Assembly (NCBI RefSeq): GCF_015475875.1
Contig: NZ_JADKYM010000007.1
Location: forward strand, 62,001-126,000
Source: Sphingopyxis solisilvae
GTDB taxonomy: Bacteria > Pseudomonadota > Alphaproteobacteria > Sphingomonadales > Sphingomonadaceae
Reading direction: 5' to 3'
DNA: 64,000 bases
Shown here: positions 58,366 through 64,000 of the stretch, one piece after another
How positions within the stretch are numbered: the first letter of the stretch is position 1
Layout: each line of letters opens with the position of its first letter
Notes under the pieces: generated by a model
The model's input: the letters and a program-made list of their open reading frames with translations, nothing else
What the model was told of the DNA's origin: nothing
Databases searched by the model: none
Program-made: the position numbers and the translations under genes

Positions 58366-59402
58366 GCTTTCCGACCTGGCCCGGGGCAATGACGGCCGAG
58401 TGGCTCGGCGCGGTTCTGGGGCACGCCGGGCGATTGCGCGGCTTTACGGCTGATCGCATCGGCACCGGCCAGATGTGCGACAGTTACCGCCTGACGCTCG
58501 ACTGGGACGGCGGCGTCGATGCTCCGGCGTCCGTGGTCGCCAAATGTCCGAGCCATGACGCGGCCAGCCGCAACATCGCCAAGCTGACCGGCACCTATGT
58601 CAAGGAAGTCAGCTGGTACCGCGAGCTTGCTGCTGCCAGCGGGGTTCCGGCGCCGCACTGCTATCACTCCGAGATCGCCGACGATGACGTCGACTTCGTT
58701 TTGATCCTGTCCGACCTGACCCCGGCGCGGCAAGGCGACCAGCTGGCCGGTCTTGGCCTGGCGGGGCTCGCGCCGTGCATCGACGCGGCGGCGCGGTTGC
58801 ACGCGCATTTGTGGAATGATCCGCGGCTGGCGGAGATCGCGTGGCTGGCGCGCGACAATGGCGATCTGGTACGGGCGCTTTTCCCGCAGCTGTATCAGGG
58901 ATTTCGCGAGCGCTATGCCGCACGCCTCGCGCCCGAACTGCTCGACGTCGGTGCCGGGATGGTGGCGAAGCTCGACGCCTATCTGACGCGCGAGCCCGCG
59001 GCGCGGACGATCGTCCACGGCGACCTGCGCATCGACAACATCCTTTTCGCCCCCGATGGACATGCGTGCTGGCTGGTCGACTGGCAGACATTGGGCCGCG
59101 GCAGCGGCGCCACCGATCTGGCCTATCTCGTCGGCACCAGCATCGCCGACCCTTTCGAACGCGCCGCCGCCGACCGCCCGGCGTTCGACCATTGGATCGC
59201 GGCGTTGGCGGCACAGGGCATCGACCCCGACATCGCCGCGCTGTGGGACGATTATCGCGTCGGGGCGCTCAGCGGCTATTTCATGGCGGTTTTTGCATCG
59301 ATGAACGTCGAACGCACCGACCGCGGCGACGAGATGTTTGCGGTGATGGCCGAGCGGCCAGCGCGGCAGGCGCTGGCGCTCGGGAGTCTGGATCTGCTCT
59401 GA
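58362..59402 (+). CDS. aminoglycoside/ecdysteroid-kinase-like phosphotransferase
   Basis: A 346-residue protein-kinase-like fold enzyme. The catalytic loop IVHGDLRIDNILF and the metal-binding LVDWQTLGRGSGATDLAYL near residue 240 identify the APH/EcKL family, which phosphorylates small-molecule hydroxyls such as steroids, choline or antibiotics. It is coupled to the upstream DUF7064-like gene. A steroid-like or lipid alcohol substrate is a guess from the partner. Confidence 0.87.
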   Translation: MSFPTWPGAMTAEWLGAVLGHAGRLRGFTADRIGTGQMCDSYRLTLDWDGGVDAPASVVAKCPSHDAASRNIAKLTGTYVKEVSWYRELAAASGVPAPHCYHSEIADDDVDFVLILSDLTPARQGDQLAGLGLAGLAPCIDAAARLHAHLWNDPRLAEIAWLARDNGDLVRALFPQLYQGFRERYAARLAPELLDVGAGMVAKLDAYLTREPAARTIVHGDLRIDNILFAPDGHACWLVDWQTLGRGSGATDLAYLVGTSIADPFERAAADRPAFDHWIAALAAQGIDPDIAALWDDYRVGALSGYFMAVFASMNVERTDRGDEMFAVMAERPARQALALGSLDLL

Positions 59403-59412
59403 ACTTTGGCGA

Positions 59413-59973
59413 TCAGGCCTCGATGCGGCGCTCGGCGAGTGCGGCGACAATGGCGTCGCAAAATGCCGGCAGATCGTCGGGACAGCGGCTGGTGATGATA
59501 TTGCCGTCGACGACGACCGCCTCGTCGACGAAATCGGCGCCCGCATTGACCACGTCGGTCCGAATCGATTTGTAGCTGGTCAGGCGCTTGCCCCGGGCGA
59601 GCCCCGCTTCGATCAACAGCCACGGCGCGTGGCAGATAGCGGCAACCGGCTTGCCTGCTGCGGCGAAGTCGCGGATCAGTGCGACCGCGGCATCATCGAC
59701 GCGCAGCAGATCCGGGTTGATCTGGCCACCGGGCAGCACGAGCGCGGCATAATCGTCGATCTTGACGTCGCCGATCTTCAGATCGACCTCGATCTCGTCG
59801 CCCCAATCGTCGCCGTCCCAGCCGGTAATGTCACCCAGTTGCAGCGACGCTATGTCGACGTCGGCGCCCGCGTCCTGCAGCCGCTCCAGCGGGACTTCGA
59901 GTTCGGACTGTTCGAAGCCGTCGGTGGCCATGATCAGGATGCGCTGCGATGCGAGCGGTTCGGTGTTGGCCAT
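59413..59973 (-). CDS. DJ-1/PfpI family protein (YhbO-like)
   Basis: A 186-residue class I glutamine amidotransferase-like protein. The nucleophile is C114 in VAAICHAPW (Cys-His), with the Glu/Asp in ATDGFEQSELEVPLE. PfpI/YhbO proteins act as glyoxalases, deglycases or chaperones in stress; the exact reaction is debated. It is a single gene, minus strand, with a terminator of the convergent autotransporter unit upstream of it. Confidence 0.9.
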   Translation of the reverse strand: MANTEPLASQRILIMATDGFEQSELEVPLERLQDAGADVDIASLQLGDITGWDGDDWGDEIEVDLKIGDVKIDDYAALVLPGGQINPDLLRVDDAAVALIRDFAAAGKPVAAICHAPWLLIEAGLARGKRLTSYKSIRTDVVNAGADFVDEAVVVDGNIITSRCPDDLPAFCDAIVAALAERRIEA

Positions 59974-60054
59974 GAGATATTCCTTTCCAAGATGAATATC
60001 CTGAACGCTGCCGCCGCTGTGCTCGTTGCATCGTGCCGCGCGCGTTGCGGCACA

Positions 60055-60085
60055 GAAAAAGGGCGGCCCGTCGCCGGACCGCCCT
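60055..60085 (-). terminator. Rho-independent terminator of the autotransporter gene
   Basis: AGGGCGG...CCGCCCT stem (60060-60085) with a run of five A on the plus strand at 60055-60059, read as U5 on the minus transcript. It lies 24 bases after the autotransporter stop. An almost identical hairpin follows rpsI at 63758-63785. Confidence 0.85.
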
Positions 60086-60108
60086 CTCCCCCTTTTTTCG
60101 GGTCGTGA

Positions 60109-63100
60109 TCAGAAGTGGAAGGTTACCGAACCGCGATAGCTCTGGTTCGACACATCCTTGCGACCGATCGTCGTGTCGGCGCCGATCGACAGATCGACAT
60201 TGCCCGTCTTGAACGTGATCCCGCCGCCGACTTCGAACCAGTCCTTGTCGGTTCCGGCGAGGCCGAAGATGGCATTGGGTCCGGGGCCGCCGACGAAAGT
60301 GGCACCAAAAGACGCCGGGGCATCCTTGAACTCATGCACATAATCGGCGCTGAGGTGCGGCTGGAAGCTGCTCCCGCGCTTGCCCGACAGCGCAAGACCG
60401 GCACGCCCCTGGACGCTGTTGAAGCTCGACCGGTCGAGCCGAAGCGCCGGACCGCCACCATTTTCCTTGATGTCGGAAAAGCCGATGTGGCTCGCCCGCG
60501 CCGCAACGCGCGGCCCGAATTCGATCGACCCCAGATCGAAGTTCTTGGCCAGGCTGACCTCGCCGGTGACGATCAGCGACGTATCGTCGCCCGTCAGCGT
60601 AAAGGGCGTGCCCACCAGATCGGCGATCCGTGTGGTGCGCGAATCGAACGCGCCGGCGCTGAGCTGCGTCGACAGTTCGATGCCTCCGCCGAGGCCGGTC
60701 TTTCCGTACAGCGTTCCCTGATACAGGGTGCCACTGGCCTTTTGCCCGCCAACCGGCGTCGTGCCGTCGATATCGGTGTAGCTGAGCGAGAAGCCGAGTA
60801 CGCCGTTGTCGCCCAGCGATTTTTCGATACCGCCCGCCAGATAGAAACCGTCGAACCGGTCGCGCCCGCCACCCGGCAGCGCGCTGGCCATCGGACGGCT
60901 GTCGCCGTCAAGATAGCCGCCCGCCAGGAAGGCGCTGGTGTCGTCGGGCAGGCGCCCCTGCTGCACCGTGACCGAATCGCTGTCCGACCGGACCTGCATC
61001 GACGCTGCGCCGACCGCGGTCATGTTGAGGTGCGCCAGTTGAACCGGTCGCCCGATCATCGCCAGCGTGCCGCCCATGTCGCCGCCGTCAAGCTGGAGCA
61101 GGCGATCGCGATAGAAGCGCGACATATTGTCCGCCGCCACCGTCGCGAGCGAGCCGCGCAGCGTTTCGGTGCGCGGCGCCCAGCTATCGAGCGTTGCGCG
61201 GATCGTCGCCGCACTCTGCAGGTCGAGCGGGCCATAGACGCCGGCCAGCGCCGCATTGCCGCGCGACTGGTCGAGCAGCTGGGCATAGGCGCCTTGGACC
61301 GCGGTTGGATCGACGACATTGCGGTAGAGGCCCGCCTGGATCTCCACCGACACGCTGTTGGGCCCGTATGTCAGCCGCGGCGTCAGAATCGCGGACAGCG
61401 AAGAGGCCGAGCCGAAAGTGCCGGTCACGCCGCCCGCAGCGGTCAGGAAGGTGAAACGGTCGCCCGCGGTGATCCGGTAGCCCGAGACCGGCGAGAACGA
61501 CACTGCCCCGCCCAGCGTCGCGTTACCTGTCGAACTGCCGTTGGCAACCACCGCCAGCACGTCGGATGCGCCGCTCGGGCCGAGGTCGATGAACAGATTG
61601 CTGCCCGACGAGAGGACCAGATTGCCCGCGATCGTCAGCGTACCGGTCGTCGTCATCGTGCCGGGCGCGATGCTGCCCAGCACGCTGGTGAGAAACGGCG
61701 TGCGCACCGTGCCCGCACCGGTGAGCAGACCGGAGAGCAGGAGATAGTCGCCGGCGGTCTGGATCGTACCGTTGGTGTTAACGGTGCCGGTTAGCTGGCG
61801 AACCTCGATCAGGCTGTTGAGTGACGCGCCGCTTGCGACGTTCAGCTGCGATGTGGCGCCGGCAACAGTGAACCGGTCGACGGTGACCGACGAGTTCAAG
61901 GTGATGGCGCCCGTGTTGCGCAGCGTAACGTCGTAGTAGCGCCCCATCTCGCCGGTGGTGCGGACACCATCGACATTGTTCGGGACGAAGCCGGTCGCAC
62001 CGGGCAGGCCATTGGCGATCGTCGGGGCAGGCCGCAGCGTGTCTGAATAGCCGGGGTCAGCCATCGCCGTTTCGGTCGGCGCCATGCCTTCGCCGGTGGC
62101 GAGGTCGATCACCAGCGGGCTGCTCGAATCGGTCGCGGTGTTGGGGACGCCGTTGCGAACCGCACCGGTCGCGATGTCGACGCACTCGTTGCTCGCCGGA
62201 TTGGGCGAGGTACTGGGCGACTGGAAACACATTTCGCCGAATTGCGGACCATTGCCTGAATTGGTGCCGCCGAGGTTGGTCGGCAACCCGTTGACGAGCT
62301 GGCCGCCCGCAATGATATGATAGGCCGGATCCAGTTCGGTGATCCACGCCGTGCCATCTTCCCAGTTGCGATTGCCGGCCACTGCGGTGACGTAGCGATA
62401 GGGATTGTTGGCGACGATCCAGTCCCAATAGAGGAACAGCGGCTGGTAAAACGCCTGGGTGCCATAGCTGCCCTGTGGCTGGCCGGCGAAGAAGGTCGAG
62501 CCACCCGACAGCACCCCAATCACGACCGGTTTGGAAAATGTCTGGTCGAGGATCAGGGGACCACCCGAGTCGCCGGGGCCCGTGGTGCCTTCCCGCGGCA
62601 GGGCATTGTCACGGAATCCGTTGAAATCGCGGGCGTTGGCGGTCGCCGTTCCGCGCGCGGGATCGTCGAAATCGATGAAATAAAGCTGCTGCGGGCGCGA
62701 CGGCGAGCCGGGCGTGCCGAACAGGAAGGTGTTACGGGTATTGAGCGAGACAAGCGCGCCCAGCATATTCTCGGCCACGCGGCGGCGGAAATCGCTGCCC
62801 GCGACGCCCGTCGACCCCACGCCATTGTTGCCATAACCGGCGATCGTCACATGGTAGCCGGTGCCGGTCGCCGGATTGATGCTGGTCGGCGTCGCCAGCG
62901 GCGAGAAGAGCAAGGCCCAGGTCGGGACATTGCCCGCCGGCGTGTCGAGCACTGCGGTCGCCACGTCCGCCTCGAGGAAACAGGATGTTGCCGATGTACA
63001 CGACGCGGCCGCCCGCGACGCCGGATTCCAGAACACCTGATTGATGTTGTAAAGCGACTGCGCCTGGTTGCTCTGGAACCGGCCGGCACCACCGGCCGCC

Positions 63101-63615
63101 CCCAGCAACCAGCGCACCAGCTCGTCGGTCTCGCCCGGCGCGTTGGCGCGGGTGTTGGTTTCAAAGGCTACGGCGATGCCGACCCCGCCCGAACCCGCAC
63201 CATAAGCCGTCGCCGCGCGCGTGTTGACACAGTGCGCGGCGAACAGGATCGTGCGCGGGTTGATCAACGTCCCGGTGCAAAGGCCTACCGACCCGCCGCC
63301 GGCATCGGTGACGACCTGGCCGATCCCGGTCACATTGGTGGGATCGCGTACGTCGGTCGGAGTGAAATTGTTGTTGATGACGATCTGCGGCGTATCGGTC
63401 GCGTCGCCCGGATCGATGAAACCCTCTCCCGTACCGGGCACGAAGCCGGCATTGTGCGCCATCTCGACCGCCCCGGTCGGCCGCGCGTCGTCATCCGGAC
63501 CATAGAGGCCGGCATCTTGCGCCAGTGCCGGAACGGCCTGCGCCAGCCCGAAGAGACACACGGATGCAAGCAGTCCTCCGCGGCGCAAGCGCCGCGAATC
63601 CATCACAAAATTCAT
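60109..63615 (-). CDS. autotransporter trypsin-like serine protease (type V secretion)
   Basis: An 1168-residue outer-membrane autotransporter. Signal peptide to about residue 33 (cut ALAQ); a chymotrypsin-fold protease at about residues 75-400 with complete triad H128 (FAAHC), D217 (EADVA) and S350 (GPGDSGGPL); a beta-helix/repeat passenger stretch (about 560-800, Thr/Ser/Gly rich); and a C-terminal 12-strand barrel (about 890-1168) ending in YRGSVTFHF. It would cut proteins at or outside the cell surface; processing may be autocatalytic. The ATG at 63615 has a GGGGG ribosome site. This is the only secreted large protease in the window besides the M28 enzyme. Confidence 0.9.
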   Translation of the reverse strand: MNFVMDSRRLRRGGLLASVCLFGLAQAVPALAQDAGLYGPDDDARPTGAVEMAHNAGFVPGTGEGFIDPGDATDTPQIVINNNFTPTDVRDPTNVTGIGQVVTDAGGGSVGLCTGTLINPRTILFAAHCVNTRAATAYGAGSGGVGIAVAFETNTRANAPGETDELVRWLLGAAGGAGRFQSNQAQSLYNINQVFWNPASRAAASCTSATSCFLEADVATAVLDTPAGNVPTWALLFSPLATPTSINPATGTGYHVTIAGYGNNGVGSTGVAGSDFRRRVAENMLGALVSLNTRNTFLFGTPGSPSRPQQLYFIDFDDPARGTATANARDFNGFRDNALPREGTTGPGDSGGPLILDQTFSKPVVIGVLSGGSTFFAGQPQGSYGTQAFYQPLFLYWDWIVANNPYRYVTAVAGNRNWEDGTAWITELDPAYHIIAGGQLVNGLPTNLGGTNSGNGPQFGEMCFQSPSTSPNPASNECVDIATGAVRNGVPNTATDSSSPLVIDLATGEGMAPTETAMADPGYSDTLRPAPTIANGLPGATGFVPNNVDGVRTTGEMGRYYDVTLRNTGAITLNSSVTVDRFTVAGATSQLNVASGASLNSLIEVRQLTGTVNTNGTIQTAGDYLLLSGLLTGAGTVRTPFLTSVLGSIAPGTMTTTGTLTIAGNLVLSSGSNLFIDLGPSGASDVLAVVANGSSTGNATLGGAVSFSPVSGYRITAGDRFTFLTAAGGVTGTFGSASSLSAILTPRLTYGPNSVSVEIQAGLYRNVVDPTAVQGAYAQLLDQSRGNAALAGVYGPLDLQSAATIRATLDSWAPRTETLRGSLATVAADNMSRFYRDRLLQLDGGDMGGTLAMIGRPVQLAHLNMTAVGAASMQVRSDSDSVTVQQGRLPDDTSAFLAGGYLDGDSRPMASALPGGGRDRFDGFYLAGGIEKSLGDNGVLGFSLSYTDIDGTTPVGGQKASGTLYQGTLYGKTGLGGGIELSTQLSAGAFDSRTTRIADLVGTPFTLTGDDTSLIVTGEVSLAKNFDLGSIEFGPRVAARASHIGFSDIKENGGGPALRLDRSSFNSVQGRAGLALSGKRGSSFQPHLSADYVHEFKDAPASFGATFVGGPGPNAIFGLAGTDKDWFEVGGGITFKTGNVDLSIGADTTIGRKDVSNQSYRGSVTFHF

Positions 63616-63752
63616 AACTACCCCCGTAGTATGTTGGGTGCGCCGCATCCGGGTCGGGGACTTGGCGCGTGGGGGTAGCTTAGCCAGTCGGCGGATTAAG
63701 ACAATGGCCTATTTACCGTTGCTTAACTCTGTTCGTCGCGCCGGCACCGGAA

Positions 63753-63785
63753 CGAGAAAGGGCGGCCCGTTGCCGGACCGCCCTT
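63753..63785 (-). terminator. Rho-independent terminator after rpsI
   Basis: AAGGGCGGCCCG and CGGACCGCCCTT stem at 63758-63785, followed on the minus strand by TTTCTC. It lies 28 bases after the rpsI stop. It differs from the hairpin at 60060-60085 by one base over 26. Confidence 0.8.
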
Positions 63786-63812
63786 CCTTTTCCACCCGTC
63801 GGCGGAAAAAAC

Positions 63813-64000
63813 TTAGCGCTTCGAGAACTGGAAGCTGCGGCGGGCTTTCGCCTTGCCGTACTTCTTGCGCTCGACCGCGCGGCTATCGCGGGTCAGGAAG
63901 CCGGCCGACTTCACCACGCCGCGCAACGCGGGTTCGAAACGGGTCAGCGCCTGCGCGATGCCGTGCAGCACGGCGCCCGCCTGGCCCGACAGGCCGCCGC
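63813..64000 (-). CDS. rpsI: 30S ribosomal protein S9 (3' part, cut by window)
   Basis: The last 61 residues of S9 run off the right edge. The visible part includes [40 protein letters not shown] and the invariant C-terminal FSKR, whose basic tail touches the P-site tRNA. rplM normally lies upstream of rpsI, off-window. A terminator follows the stop. Confidence 0.95.
   Translation of the reverse strand, partial: GGLSGQAGAVLHGIAQALTRFEPALRGVVKSAGFLTRDSRAVERKKYGKAKARRSFQFSKR

Overview
This 64 kb window is a stretch of GC-rich, gene-dense bacterial chromosome. The gene content points to an alphaproteobacterium of the Sphingomonadales (Sphingopyxis/Sphingomonas-like): a class II (plant-type) DAHP synthase, an OdhA-OdhB-Lpd cluster beside mdh and sucD, a Der-BamB-TPR operon, an ObgE/MipA/ProB string, and several families of palindromic dispersed repeats of the kind common in sphingomonads. 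This placement is by recognition of protein families, not by a database search. I see no rRNA, tRNA, CRISPR array, phage or complete insertion sequence. Genes are closely packed, often overlapping by 1 to 17 nt.

Layout. 1-5.5 kb: a PilZ-HTH regulator cut by the left edge, a TipA-type MerR regulator, then a minus-strand run (queA, cyclophilin, coaD, ispA, xseB). 5.6-13 kb: a small secreted protein, purL, a DUF72 protein, a divergent HxlR/flavodoxin pair, a Coq4-like protein divergent from a DUF418 membrane protein, and a lone Hpt protein. 13.1-18 kb: tusA-like, der, bamB, TPR protein and panB. 18.0-19.5 kb: three tandem copies of a small membrane protein family, the middle one degenerate, followed by an overlapping Xre-type regulator. 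19.7-31 kb: mostly metabolism and accessory genes (glycerophosphodiesterase, ArsC-like, Popeye-like cyclic-nucleotide protein, DAHP synthase, M28 peptidase, CitE-like lyase, SPFH/NfeD pair, GNAT, methyltransferase, a PF10118 hydrolase with a divergent TetR regulator, PA2169-type protein). 31.3-39 kb: obgE, mipA, proB, an epimerase, sppA, an alpha/beta hydrolase and a TRIC-type channel. 39-51.4 kb: a TCA-cycle region on the minus strand (sdhB, thioesterase, zapE; then mdh, a small lipoprotein, sucD, odhA, odhB, lpdA), interrupted by two plus-strand genes (PAP2 phosphatase and a deacetylase-like protein). 51.5-59.4 kb: an envelope/lipid-flavoured block (flippase, ICMT-like methyltransferase, P-loop kinase, nucleotidyltransferase, lipid kinase, metallophosphoesterase, then a two-gene unit with a phosphotransferase). 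59.4-64 kb: a DJ-1/PfpI protein, a 1168-residue autotransporter serine protease, and the 3' end of rpsI.

The observations most worth following are: (i) an 18-of-23 base match between a dyad upstream of the Coq4-like gene and a dyad on the start codon of the TetR gene 18.6 kb away, suggesting one regulon; (ii) the three tandem membrane paralogues with an overlapping Xre regulator; (iii) a compositionally different lipoprotein gene inserted between mdh and sucD, where sucC would be expected; and (iv) the 51.5-59.4 kb envelope block, including a nucleotidyltransferase with an internal membrane-like segment.
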